A stretch of DNA of 64,000 nucleotides from contig NC_066852.1 of assembly GCF_001640805.2 (NCBI RefSeq), positions 1,261,245-1,325,244 of the forward strand, in the 5' to 3' direction. Both the position numbers and the translations under genes were made by a program. The DNA comes from Lates calcarifer (lineage: Eukaryota > Chordata > Actinopteri > Centropomidae). Positions 49,619 to 63,283 of this stretch are shown one piece after another (position 1 is the first letter of the stretch; each line of letters begins with the position of its first letter). Below the pieces are notes generated by a model. It was given only the letters and a program-made list of their open reading frames with translations, did not search any database and was not told where the DNA came from.

Positions 49619-52600
49619 CGGGAATATATTAATCAAGACAGATAAAAGCAAAACAGGTGATAAGCAGATTTTCTAACAAAGACAAGCTCACAACCCGTAT
49701 TTGATGCTCCCAAAATAGCTTTTCAAAGACGTGACTATATTTCTGATCATTAACTGAATAGATTTTTAAGTGGTTTGGTGACTACAGTGCCTGAAAAGTA
49801 TCTGGCTCTTTAGCTGCAGGTTTGTCACTACGTCTGAACCTTTCCATAAAAGATATTGTCATTTAATCCATATTTATTAAAAGTTAACAAATGACAAGAA
49901 AAGCTATAAATTACAGTTACAATTTAACTACAAAATACAATTTAGCTTAATTTGGTTTTGCTTTTGTTTCTATTTTTGATATCACTGTACTCATCAAGTT
50001 AATTAGGAGCACAGGGACGTCTCTGCTGATTGAAAAAGAAACACAGGACAGACAACTTGTTAACAACATTAGTGAGACTGCTTTACTTGGAGGTGAAACC
50101 TAAGCACACCCAAAATGTCTGTGATATTCTCACTGCAAGAAGGAAAAAGCCTTGAAGCTGGAATTTCTGGTCATAAAATGTTTTCCTTTTTTCCTGGCAC
50201 TCAAGTTCTGTGTCACCTGAAAGATAAAACATTTGGGAGGAGGACAACTGAAAATACGCTGGAAGTTGCAGGTGGCTGAAGCTACTGCCCATATGGAGGA
50301 CATGTGAGATGAGCAGTGATCTCTTTTTGTTATGCTACAGTCCTCCTCAGTCTTGGCATCTCACCAAGGTCACCATCTTCTTGAGCTGTGTAGGAATGCT
50401 CATGAATGACAACTGTGTAATTTATGAACACATAAATTATTGGTGCTGGAGTGGCTTGCCTCACTGGCAAGACTGAGGTCTGCTAAGAGACAAAGATCAC
50501 GGGGAGCAGGCTGTGGACAAGGAGGACCAACACCCAGCAGACAGCCACCACTGATATGCCCCGGAGCAGGAAACACTTGAACTAGGCTTTCAAAAAATAC
50601 CTTACCAAAACCCAGAGAGCATTCCAGAGGAAGAGGGCACAATCACAATCTCAGTGAACAGAATATAAATTATATTTTGTTCTATTTGTATTTTTGTTTT
50701 TTGTAAGATACTTCAACTCTAAATTCATTTAGATTAAAGCATTATAATTCAAACACGTAGTGAGAGTTAAGAATCTGTTGGTGAGAGTGGCTCTCACATG
50801 AGGCCCGAAGTTTTCTCACATTTTAATCATTTTCAAGCCCCAGACTGGCATGAGGAAGATAAACAACAACGTCAACTCTAAACTGAATATCAACTTCAAA
50901 TTCAAGGCAGAAAGAAGGGGGGGTGTCCAAACCTGCAGCATTTAAAGCCTGAAAGCAACGATTCATTCCAGTGAGTCGCTGCAATTTCCTCCATGTCACT
51001 TTAATGGCCCTTCAAGAGGCCGACCAGCTTTGTGCCTGACGCCAATTTCACCCTGTCTGCTTCCTGCTGTCGCCTTTTCTAACTTTACACACATTTACAC
51101 CATCACTTATATTAACATTTGTCAAAACCACACACACACACACACGCACACATGCACAGGCAAACCCACTTGTACAGACAACAAGCTCCTGTGGTTTTAA
51201 ACAAAACTCACATGAACACCTAGCACCTCAAAAACACTCTTTATTCTCTCTTCTCGCCTTCATCTGGACGCTCATTATTCGGTGGCCAAGGATGCATTTT
51301 CCTTTGAGGCTTCCATGTAATAAAAACATCTCAGCACATACTATAATGATCACATGCAACAGACTTTCATTAAGGTGTAGATGTTTCTAGTGTCTGAAGA
51401 TTTGACGTTTACATGACTTCCGTTTTCACAACTGTTAAGAACTTCTGTTTCTTTTTCAAATAACGAGTTAATGAGGAGCAAAAACCACTTGAAACATTCT
51501 GGCTGGGTATGGCTTCCCAAAGCTGCTTTTTCCTCTGTTCATTATAACTATGTTGACCATTAGTTAACACTTTAATTGTTTCTTACGTTGTCAGCATGTA
51601 TATTAAAAATCAATAGCTCCTTATTCATGTGCTTACATGCTGTTCTCAAGCCCCTCGGGCTCATTAACAGCTGAGTCACTTGACTGTTGCTGAGCTTTTC
51701 TGCTTTTTCCCCCTGCACAGTGAGCATGGCAGGCCTTCAGATTTTACCAAGACTTGATTGTGTTCCTTGTTAGTTTGTTTTGAAGTCAGGGTTAATGGGC
51801 GATCTATTCTGTCTCACACTGGGCCTTTGACATCCTCCACTGACCGAAGACTGAGATAACAAGACTCTGGAGGAGGGAAAGACGGACAGACAAGACAGAA
51901 AGAGAGACTGGCTTTGAAGAACCAGAGCAAGATCCCACTTGAGTCTTTTTAATATGGGTCTGACACTGATATTGACACTGTTTTTGTTGTTTGTATGTGA
52001 GCCTTTTCTATGAGATGACAGTACAGATATTTGCCACTGGAATGTGGTGCAAACTCTAAGTCAAAGCTGAACATTTAAAAAAGAAAATTCCATCTGAACT
52101 AATTAACTTCAGCTAAAAGGTGGTTATTTCAGGTTGGTCAATATTTTACAAACAACGCAAAGGAAGTTATCGAAGCCTGCATTAACCAGAACAGAGCAAG
52201 AGTTTCCACGGTGCCATAATGATCATTTATCATTAACTCATTTTAGCTTCTTTTAGCTCATTGTTTTGGTTCTTCTCACATACTGTAGATTGCTAGGCAT
52301 CAAGACTTACTTTTAACAGCTCATCATGTAAAACCGTAAGCAACCAAGTGAGCTCAGACAAACCCAGTGAACACTACCTGCCCGGCACCAGATGGCAGAC
52401 ATAAAGATTTCTGGTGAAGAAAGTGGGACACCAGCACATTTCCCTGGTAGACACAAACACAAACACAGTTCCAGCCTAGGAAAGTCATTCTGTTCCTCTG
52501 TTTTCTAAGAGCCTGTTTGTGATTCATTTTGCTTCTTTCTAGTCAAAATTTGCTTAATGTTGTTGACACTGGAGTTTCTTTGTCACTCCCCAAATCATTT

Positions 52601-55600
52601 GAGTCCTACTTACCATTAATGCTTCATGTAAGCCTTGAAATCATTCTAGCTACTCGCTGCCTGAGGCAAAAGGTTAGACAGCCTTATGTTTTTCTGAAAA
52701 AGAAAATTGAATGGAAGCAGTAATAGTTCAGAAACCTGCAGTGACTAGGACTTCATGTTATTTAGAAACTGGTAAACTGATTTCTGTGATTCTACTACAG
52801 AACAGACCACTGTCGTCTACACAATCTTATTCGTTTGTTTGTTTCATAAAAGTCACCAATAATTCCCAAGAGGGGAAAAACATATCCAAACCTGTCAAGA
52901 CTGTTACAGTGGTAAACTGTGCTGTACAGTATTTCCAAAAGTGGATGCTGAGTCACTACTGGCTGCAGCACTGAGTGAGCGCGTGCAGGAGCCGCTCTGT
53001 ATGCCTGTCAGGGATCTGCTGGCCCAGATCAGTGCATGGAGCCAAATGAGGGACAGGTGCAGCAGACAGCCCCTGGATACAGAGCGAGGAGTCAGGCTTT
53101 TAATTACAACCACATGGTTGATGAAGATCCTTTTTATGTTCAACTAATTTAGATCTTCCACAGACAGACATTTAAAGATTCTCTTCATGTCTAGGTAAGC
53201 CTGAAGTCCATCATGAACTTTGACAAGTATCAAATATCTCCACTAACTCCGTAATACTTGAACATACAGTATGTTGCAGCCAGTGCTTACCTAGACGAGG
53301 GTCATGCATTATCTGCAGCAATAGTCAGTTTATGGTGATGGGATGGGCTATGTTTCGTTAAATACATGATAGCTCACATTCAGTACATCTCTGAGAGAAA
53401 GGTACAATGAAATGCTGACTGATTCAATCTATCATGCATCCTCCAGTGTGTCTGATCTACTGTGCTGGGTAAAATGCAGAATTATAACATCACTAGCTTT
53501 AAACTGAGCTCCACTCAATATACAGCCCTACAACACTGAGCTGAGTCCTGTATGAGCTAAAATCTTGCATACATTTTTATGGGTGAGCAAGTGCATTCAT
53601 TTAAATGGCAAACTTTAAAGTTATATTCATATTCAAACATCTCTATTTTAACAAAGCCATCAGCCATTATTATAGCACTATACTGCCTTTTCAGGATTTG
53701 CCTGAATGCTGAAGAGAATCTGGGAGGTGGTTATTAAGGGAGAATATAATGACTTGTTCATTTTCCTGTTCCAGCTGTTCCCATCCACTAAACTTCCTGA
53801 CACTAGCACACTTTCTTAAAACACTTACAGGTTCCTGACATCCCATTTTTCTTCACGCCAGCAGTGCACACATGGAGACATGGGATGACAGGACTGCTTA
53901 TCTGTCAGATTGGACTCCAGCTGCGATGGGACAGTAAGCTGTGCCAGTTGAGCTGGCAGCACCATGCCTCAGCACTCTTTACATGCCATCACAGTTATTA
54001 CGGCACTGTTATTTTCACACCTGCTACTCCAACAGAAACTGGGAGTAAGTTTATGAGAAACCACTTATTTTTTCCCGACTGGATTAGGAAGCATGGAAAG
54101 TATAAGACACCAGAGAGGTTTAAAAAAAAAACAGTTTAACCCAGTTTTAAAGTTTATTTGGTGTAATTATGTTTGGAAAATAATTATACATGCAGTTAGT
54201 TGTGTCCACTTTGGTTTCACTCACAAATAACTGGTTAAACTCATATATAATTTTGGATGGAAGCTGTCTGATATAATTGTGACTTGTCACATCATTGGAT
54301 CATTGTAATTTTGTAATTAAGTTGGTGAGAAAAATGTCAATACCAAAACTAATAGTGATGACGGTCAAAAATATAAAATTAATTCTCCATTCTCAGTTAG
54401 ATTTTCTTTTAAATAAACCTTCCACTAATCATCTGAAATAGAATAATTATAATTGTAATCACACAGCAAGATTCATATAATCACAGTCTGATGATTCATT
54501 GTGTATTAACCCACTATGCTCTGATTCCTCATAGTTAATTCATGGGAAACTCTCCTCTTCTCAAACACACACAGACTTCTCTCTGGAAATAATACATCTG
54601 CCTTCTCACCAAACAAAGAAAATCCAATAACACCTTTCCTGATCCCTGTTCGCCTCTCTTCCTCCCGCTGCCTCTATTGAAGTAGATCTTGCAACTCAAT
54701 TTACCAAGCGATCCATACCTCACACAAAAAAAAACATTAATTACAGGGGACCTCACCACACCTTTTCTGGGTCTGATGGATCTGAGTGAAGCTGACAGAT
54801 TGTGTCTCTTGACCTGTCAGTTGTTTATCTACCAAAAGTTAGCTGGTTCAGATTTGGTTTTACATTCTCCTACAGTTTCAGCAGGCTGCACTGTGATAAA
54901 TAGATAAGTCTGATTTCAAAGAAATAATTATTTATTCATTCATTTTATATGTAAAGGCTTTAATTATGCATGTGCCAATCAATAGTGACCATCAATCCTC
55001 TGTCATTCACAGAGTGGATAGATTGATCATTTCCTGTGACTGTACCTGTAAGTCATTCATTTGGGGAAACAAGGTTAAGCCTCTGGGGTTTTCAGTGTGT
55101 ATATATACAAGCTGTATTTCATGACTGAACTGATAACTGACTGCAGCCTCCTTTATTCTTGCAAAGTGGGCTAAGAAAATGCTGTGATTCACAATATTTC
55201 AGGACTGTGAGTGATGCAATGATGAAAGAATACAGAGCGACAAAAGATGATTAAAGGAAAAGAACCAACCATAACATTTTTGTACACAGCTGTCAGTGAT
55301 ATATTTCAGCCACAATGAGCTTAGATGACAACATTTTTCAGTTACCAACATAAAACATCAGAGGTAAATGTCATCTTTTGGCACCTCACAATCACAGAGA
55401 AGATCTTCCAATAGCTGCCATTTTGCACCAGTCACACAGAGGGGAATTCATCAGGGGGGGCACAGGCACAGACATCAATTTCTACATCCACAGCAGCAGG
55501 AAATTTACCAGAATGTAATTCAGCTACAAGACTTCTTGTATTAGACAGGAAAAGAAACTGAAAGAATGAAAATAACAACATAACAAAATGATTTGGTTAA

Positions 55601-57898
55601 AAGCACTTAAAAAAAAACAAAAACTATCTGACCTGATTTCTCTTTACTGAACCAGACAAGGCCAGAGTAGTGATGGCACTACAGAAAGCAGCTTCACATG
55701 AAGATGTTACTGTTGGCTATAATGAGGCGCTGCACAAACAAAGTATGTGGTAGTTTTTGGGTTGTTTTTTTTTTATAGGAGGACAGTCTCCTTTACAGAT
55801 AAACAGCCATAGTAAGTGCAGCAGTCACAGAGCTTTGTCACTGTCATTTTGGGGTATTGAAACTGATGCTGTCACTTTAAGGAACTAATAGCTGATCCAA
55901 GTTACGAATGTGAGCAAGACAATACTAACTCTAGCTTTCAGGAACAAGTTGTACTCCATATTTAAAAAGCATCAGCTCAATTAACTCTCCAACAAAAAAC
56001 TGGAATAACATTACATTGGACACAATCACAAGGACACAAGGTCTGCAGCAGAAGGCTTCTCAAGAGTTGGTTAATTAGGAATAGCTCATTTCAGGTAAAA
56101 ATTGCTGTGTCCCTGTCCTCCACGCTCTCATTGTCTCTCTCAGATGCTTTGTGTTTTCATCTGAATTTTTTGCTTGATTTAAGATGCATTTCCTGCCACT
56201 TGTGAGATGTTGTCAGTTAATGAGCGTTAGGTTGATAGAGACAAAATAGGCTGTGTCGCCCAGTGCATAGCTCCTGTGATACCCTGCTGGAGTGTTTGTG
56301 CTGCTCCTTGAATATAAAGAGGGTGGAAAAGAGCCCAGAGTGGAATGATTTTGTGCCAGCACAGTGCCTCGGTCTTCACCAGAGCACCAGACCATGGAAG
56401 CGATTATATCCGAAAAACTGTACACCAGCCTGTGTTTCCCGTGCTGCAGGGTTTCCACACTGCATGTTAAGAGGAGAACCCTATTTATTAGCAGTAAATA
56501 TGTGCTCTGCTACTCCTGGCCAACACATTGTCTCTCTGACACTGCCTCTATCAGCCACAAGGAGATCAATTGTTTTAATTATACATGGAAGTTGCTCACA
56601 ATGGTTTGAGGAATGTCTTTAAAGGGGAAAAACGCAACCCTTAAAGTGTTAACTATCATCAGTCTTTGATATCCAGTGCATAACCAGAGGTACTTTGTGA
56701 AGAAGCCTTTTTTTTTTTAAATACCCATTTTTCATTGCCTGTACTTTCAGTTTTTCCCTTTGGGTGCCTACAAGTTTAATCCACTTAGATTTAAGTTTAA
56801 TTTAGGGATTTTGCATTTGAGTTTAAAAGATATTTTCAGTGCAAATTGGGATTTAAAAAAAAAAGATAATTTTTTTAAAATGAAAGGGAACTCCTGACCT
56901 TATCAGGCTGTATAACTCAACAGGACAGCTACAGTTACACTGTTTTTAGGGTTTATTCAGTGTAGGGAGGACATTATTTAGCTGTATTCAAGACAAGTTA
57001 AGGTTCTGAATGTAAATAAAATGCGTAATACATGTACATAAGTGCCAATGCAAAATGTTAAAAGAAATTCCCTGTTTACTTGTGTCTTCATATTTCTCTA
57101 TAGTGGAACAAATGATCCCCTGTTGAGAAATAGGGTAGGAAATATCACAGTTATATTTCCTAATAAATTAACTATCCAAAGTCATTGTCTATAAGAAGGA
57201 AAGGTGTATGTGTGTGTATGCTTGAGTGTGTTAAAGAGGAAATCTGTGTGATAATCAGTCTCCCTCCATTTCATGAACACACACACTCAACTGTATTGAT
57301 GTAGCAGATGCCTTTGTTATTTAATGTGTCAGTTGCATCAGCCAACAGCTTGATTAATAATTAATGGACTCAACGCAATTACTCCTGCCATTTGTATTTC
57401 TATTGTTCCACTCGTAGAGATTAAGAGTTTAAGCAGATTTCAATCTCTTCGATTCCCTTAATTGCATCCTTTCACACGTCAGGTAATTATTTCTGCATTG
57501 TGTTGAGCTACTGTAGAGCTGCTGAAACTCATTCCTGCCCTGTAAAACAATTTGTTGAAGTAAATGACTGTATCTGCGCTTTCCTGTTTAGCAGCTCAAA
57601 AGAAAGATGACACAGAGCGCGCGTGTACCTGCGTACATGTGCGGCGGCTTCCTTACATTGTTACAGAATTGATATTCTCCTTGGAGGGCCATCGAGCATG
57701 AAATGGAAGAGTACATTTTCTTTGTGTAAACTTGCAGCTCTCAGCAGTGCACATTTGGCCATTCAAGGTGGAAAATTCTGTGAGAAGGAGCTTGGCTGAA
57801 AACCAGGAAATGGATTGAATTGAATCTTAAATCCATATTATTCTTTTAATGTGAAATCTCCAAATAGAATAAGACTTCCAGAAGGAAGAGTAGCCTTC

Positions 57899-57929
57899 AC
57901 TCTCTCTCTCTCTGTGTGTGTGTGTGTGT
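57899..57929. repeat. Compound (TC)n(TG)n microsatellite
   Basis: A TC run of about seven units flows into a TG run of about eight units, directly before the GGGGAC/GTCCCC block. Confidence 0.9.
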
Positions 57930-58045
57930 ATGCTTTTATCACTTTGTGGGGACAGACCCCTTTTCACACATAACTGTGTTTTGTCCTTTCATTAGGGGGA
58001 CAAAACTCGAGTCCCCACAAAACATGGGTCCTCACAAGGTACTAA
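57930..58045. repeat. GGGGAC/GTCCCC repeat block
   Basis: CTTTGTGGGGACAGACCCC, AGGGGGACAAAACTCGAGTC, CCCACAAAACATGGGTCC and TCACAAGG are inverted variants of the 'tgtggggac…gtccccaca' unit common next to TG microsatellites in fish. This looks like one decayed unit of a minisatellite-type repeat. Confidence 0.55.
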
Positions 58046-58170
58046 CGCTGACAGTCTATACATAAAGACAAAGTCAAAAAAGAAACTATATTTATTGTTA
58101 CTGCAGAGGTGTGAGCTTGTCCAGCAAACAAAGCTTATGAGTAAAGTGATATAAGTTTACTACTCAGATG

Positions 58171-58200
58171 AGTATTCTTCAACAGTGCTTGAAGAATACT
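58171..58200 (+). other. Perfect 12-bp hairpin with CAGTGC loop (IRE-like)
   Basis: AGTATTCTTCAA (58171-58182) and TTGAAGAATACT (58189-58200) are exact inverse complements around the six-base loop CAGTGC. The upper stem TTCAA/TTGAA and the CAGTGN loop match the apical part of ferritin iron-responsive elements. The C just 5' of the upper stem is paired here, whereas in a true IRE it is bulged. No ferritin coding sequence follows. It could be chance. Confidence 0.4.
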
Positions 58201-60360
58201 GACATATAGTTTTAGTACAGTGCAGCATAAGTCTTCTGCATGATTTTTTCCAATACAGTATAAGCTGCTGTACTGCTGGTGAAGCAGGCATGCTTTACAC
58301 ATAATGATCACCATTTGGCACTTTTCCTCCTGAGTGTTTTCAGCAACAACAATCACTCCAATAGCAGTATTGGAAGTGGGTGTCGAATCCCATTAAAATC
58401 AGTGTGAATTAAATCTGACAGTGTATTGAAGTCCACACACCAGAGTTAATTTTTCTACTGCCAGTCTAGAGCTATACCTGATTGGACAAACAATTTGTCA
58501 TTAAAAGAAACTAAACTCATTACATGTGGTGCTCTCACTGTTTAAAAAATAAGAAAACGTTTTACCAGTTGATTGTGTGTGTTGGTTGTGCTGGCTTGGT
58601 GGTCTACATAGGTGACAACACACATTGAGGCTTCCTGGTAATGTGTGAAAATAATGCGGTGGATGTGCTGTCACAAAATAATTTTTGTGAAACAGAAATA
58701 AATTTTAATGAGTTTAACGTCACCCCATCTCTGTTGGAATAAATTGTGATTTTGTTACTTTAGCCTTTGTGTCTGCCTGTGTTTAATCTGCCTTTTAAAT
58801 CAGTAAGAACATAACTTTATGACCAGTGAGGTCCTGATTTCAGTGAGTGGCTGAAATATTCAGGCTCCCTCCCTCCTGACATTCCAGGCCCACACTTACA
58901 GCCCATCATGCCTGAGTGAAAGTACATGGATTCAAAATATTCTTCCCCCCTTTACTCTGGTATTTTCACATTTTTGACAGTACCTGTGTGTGTTTGTGTG
59001 TAACTAAACAAGATCGCTGCAGGAGGCTGAACAAGCTCCCGGTTTAGAATGCACTGAGTATCAAAATTCTCCTTGTTAACTGTCCTTACCCACCTTTTTG
59101 TTCCCTGTATCTGTCTGGCAGAGACATTCTTCTTCTTCACATTCTCCCACATTCTTTAGATTTTACACATTTATTAATAAGGCACCTGGGATGACAGAAT
59201 ATAATCAATAACAACTGTGTCAGTAGATGGATTTTTATCAGGGAGTGGTATGGAAAGGGCTTTGACAGAGAAACAGAGGGTCATTTTAAACCCCATTCAA
59301 CCACAAAGTAATCAATATCTTCCATGTTTTGGAGCCTGAAGCCCCTCAGTGATTACCTCAGCTTCCCTCAGGGCAGACAGTAAAACACAGTGTATATGGA
59401 AGGGAATCAGTCACCACAGGCTTCCTTTAATGTTGTATTTTTCTCTGATAAGGAAGAAGTTGAGTAGGTGGAAAACTGAAAAGGCCAAGGACACAGAAGG
59501 CAAGACTCATAAAATTTTGTGCAAATAAGCGTGACCTATTTAGTGCAGGGTTGTGAACATTACGTTCCTCCACTGTGCAAAGGTTATGAGACAGTAGTAC
59601 TAATATGATGGTTAGAACAAAAAATGTCTCACTTGTAAGACAGCAGTGTTCACAGCAAAGAGTCTTGTTCAGGTAAAGTAACTGCATCATTTAAGTATTA
59701 ACGTCCCAGAAAACCTATTGTCTACACTCATCAATATCTGAATGAATCAGTGAAACATATCACTCTAATGTGACACCAGCCTCTTAGCTTATTTTGACCC
59801 AGAAGCTGCATCATGATGCAGGGTTTGATGAAGATTCTTATTTCAACAGGGTCATGAAATCAACTGTTCAATTTATGTATTTATTTATGTAATTGACACT
59901 TGTCATCATGAAATTTAGGGGGTCCAGGCTCCTCAAAGACTTTGCTTTCTTGTTTTTTTTTCCTCTTATAAAAAATTACTTTATCATCAATAACCGATTA
60001 AGAATCCACAGAAATGGCGAAACGTACAAACCACTGGAAGCTGATTGCTTTGCCTCGTGTTGCATCGTTACAAAGATGCAAAACAGTTCCTGTATGTTTC
60101 ACACAGGCAGCTTAATCAGTTTGAACTATGGAGTCAATGCATGACTTTAGACCCTTACATAATAAATCAGGGGACAAGTGCAATATTATTGGCTGGGATT
60201 TAAGAGGAGGGAGGAGGAGGAGATTCATCATAAAGTGTGGCTCTGGACCCCTGTGTGATGCATAATTTCCTGTTCACATTTCCATTTCCCGAGATGTTAA
60301 ATAATGCACTAAAAGTATATGGAGAGAGGAAGCAAAAGAAATGAAACCATATACTGTATA

Positions 60361-60365
<5 letters not shown>

Positions 60366-60395
<30 letters not shown>
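60366..60395. repeat. (GT)15 microsatellite
   Basis: Uninterrupted GT run of 30 bases. Confidence 0.95.
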
Positions 60396-60397
<2 letters not shown>

Positions 60398-63183
60398 CTC
60401 TGTGCCCGCGGCTACAGAGGTTTCTCTCAGCTCCTGAAAAGTTTATTGTGTGTGTCTGAAGACACTGTGTGCCTCAGATCACTTGATGTAAAAAAACGAT
60501 GGTCACCTTTTTTCCAAATATTAAAAGGACTGAAAAATGGATAAATGTTTGGTAAACTGCTGATTATGAATCTATCAAATTATCATACTGGGATCTGATG
60601 TTTACTTAGAACACAGAGTAATGTCATTTTCATCATCCTTAGTAAGTGGGGAAAACATCATCCAGGTTTCTGATCCACAACTGACCAGCTGTCCTGTAAG
60701 GCTTGGACCCCACTTCTGTTATTCATGGACAGAATCTGATAACCAAATCCCTGTTGTTTGAATCTGAGAACCTCCAGGATAGCATCTCCACTTCATGATG
60801 TAATTTTGTCAGCCTCTTCAAACCGTAACCTCCAGTCTGCAGTGGTCAGACATGTGCTTCACTGTGTCTCCAAGCTCAGGCTGTATCCCACAGATCCTTC
60901 CTCTCTGTGCAAATATGACAGACAAACAGCAAGGTTCTGCAGTGCAGCAACAAGAATACATATATTATGATATATGACCAAGCTGGAGATCAGTGAGATC
61001 ACATGCTTCAGTGATGTTACAGAAAGTCCAAAAGGGATGTGTTTCAAAAGACAATTAACAATTTGGAACAGGCAGCCTTGAAAAATAGCCTGGGAGTAGT
61101 ATCTCTAGTTGGTTTGTGGTTAGGTGTAAAAAAATAAATAAAAATAGTTCTTCATAGACTAACTTTGCTGGTTCAAAGTGGCCTTTGATCCTTTTCAACC
61201 TACTGTGGTGCTTGACTTTACCCAGACACCATTGAGCTTTATGAGATCGACATTGTGGACCATCTAAGATTACCACACTGTTTCTCAATAATAGACTGAA
61301 AGGAAAACAAGAGAACTTCTCAGGAGGAACATTATTCTCCTGCCGAACCACAGTAAACGGAACAAATTAATAAAAACTGATTTAATACAGTGTCTCAAAG
61401 AAAATCACTCACCAAACACAACAGTCCATAAACGTACTGAAATGTGTGTTTCAGATACACGTATTAAAACACTGGCTGTGTGGATGGTTAAAAACACCAC
61501 CTGCCAGCATTGTGCTTCTGATGAAAATGTTAAAAATTCAATTAGTTTCAAATTACAGTGGATCCATTATGGCATCTGAAACTTGCCTTTTCAAGGTGGT
61601 GGATAAATTCCCAGACACCTTGGCACAGCACTAAAGACCCATGCTGCTAATTTATTACTCCAACAAAATGTCCCACAGCCCTTGTGAACTCCATCACATC
61701 CTCCCAGTCTTCCTTGGCTGGGAAGATTTGAAGCTGCTTTTCTGCAGTACAGACATTAAAAAAAAATGAAATGGATCACTTAAAGCAGTTTTTGTAAAAT
61801 TTATTTTAAACATTTCCTGTCCAACTACAAGAAAGTGATTTTATGAATTAAGAGGAAAACCACACCACTGCACAGTGAGAACAGCCACTCAGATTTGCTG
61901 TAGTTGCTGTTACTATAGCTATCAGTTTACTTATGTTAATGCATAAAGTCACATTTTTTTATGTTTGTATTGGTCAAAATCAATGGATATTTGCTATCCA
62001 AAGCCCCTAACTAAACTGGGAACAAACTGCAATGTTTCTGATCCTACAAAGACTCAACACCCTGCATATGACTTCCACCAACATGCACACGTTGTTTCAG
62101 GTGTTCAGTCATTTTTTACAGGAGATGTTTGCACATCCAAATGTCTCAGATGCTGGTAAAAGAGAAAAAAGAGAAAATAAGATCCCACACACTGCTCTCG
62201 CTCAGCATCACAGGATATTTAATTTGCCAATGTTACGAATAGTTAATTTGATTACATAATTTTGAATGACTCATGAAAACTGCAAGGTTGATTGTAATTT
62301 TTGTAAACAGATTTGATTATGTATCGTGATGTGTTATTTGTTCATTTTCTTTTCCTGTAATCTATATGTGGAATATAGTATGATAAAGTATACACATGCC
62401 ACAGTCAACAATTAAATAAAGGTGGGCAAAGCTGTATCCATTAAAGATCACTGTTGTGAGAATTGTTTAAAATACGTTTGAAGTTCCAGAAGAACCAAAA
62501 CATTATAGTAATCAATAAATTGTGGTGCTGATTGAGACTAAGATTTTCTTTTCTCAAGACTGTAGTTTGCAGCATACACACCATATATACAATGACTGAG
62601 TAAACACAGAGAACAATACACATGATGACAAGTTGTATTAACAAGGAGCCCCCGCAATCTGAAAAAGAACGCAGATTCTTGTACCAAAACATAATCAGAC
62701 ATCTCCACAGGAACAGCAAAGAAACTGAAATAATGACTGTAAACTCTGAAGAGGGCTAAAGAGGAGAAAATTCCTTCAGACCGTCTGCTTTGAAACCTGA
62801 ACTGAAACTCACTAATATATTGTTAAATAATTCAGCCAACAATAAAATTTAATGGTCTCAAAAATCATACTGTGTGTCTTGATAAACTGTACATTTCCTT
62901 CTTCCGTCTTCTAATAAAACTAAAAACAGCTAAAAATCTGCCCTAGCAATGTCTGCAAGTTGCAACGGTTGGAAGAGTTTTCACACTGATCAAATTTAAG
63001 AGCTGTTCTGTTGAGCTCAATCCTGTTCAGATAATCAAATCCCTGTTGTTTGCTTTTGAAATATAATTTCTTACTAAGGGGGAAAAAGTCCATGAATTAT
63101 GCATGAGCTTAAAAATGAGATAAGGCTGCACATGGAGAAGGAGAAAAGGAAGGGAGTGAGTCGCAGGAGGGAAAGATATATAT

Positions 63184-63283
63184 TGCCCTCCAGAATTATT
63201 GGCACCCTTGGTGAAGATGAGCCAAAAAGCTGTAAAAGTAATGAGCTAATCTTTACCAAGGCCACCAATAATTCTGGAGGGCA
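63184..63283. mobile_element. MITE of about 100 bp with inverted termini
   Basis: TGCCCTCCAGAATTATTGG at the left (63184-63202) is an exact inverse complement of CCAATAATTCTGGAGGGCA at the right (63265-63283). The arms continue imperfectly through CACCCTTGGTGAAGAT / ATCTTTACCAAGG, so the whole element can fold into one hairpin. I recognise it as a short palindromic element widespread in fish. It codes for nothing, and a TA target duplication was not resolved. Confidence 0.8.

Larger units (their letters stand above)
49062..57898. other. Gene desert, no exon seen
   Basis: An 8.8-kb stretch with no supported gene. It contains an A20 tract at 49222-49241, a (TG)15 tract at 49587-49616 and a short CA run near 51129-51145. 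TAAT-rich, repeat-free stretches occur at about 49270-49500, 57295-57480 and 57600-57730. Small frames at 50400-50642 (-), 52941-53147 (+) and 53864-54139 (+) have no recognisable product. Confidence 0.5.
58046..63183. other. Intergenic, no gene seen
   Basis: No supported exon. It contains the hairpin at 58171-58200 and a (TG)15 tract at 60366-60395. The rest is AT-rich sequence with only short unrecognised frames. Confidence 0.5.
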
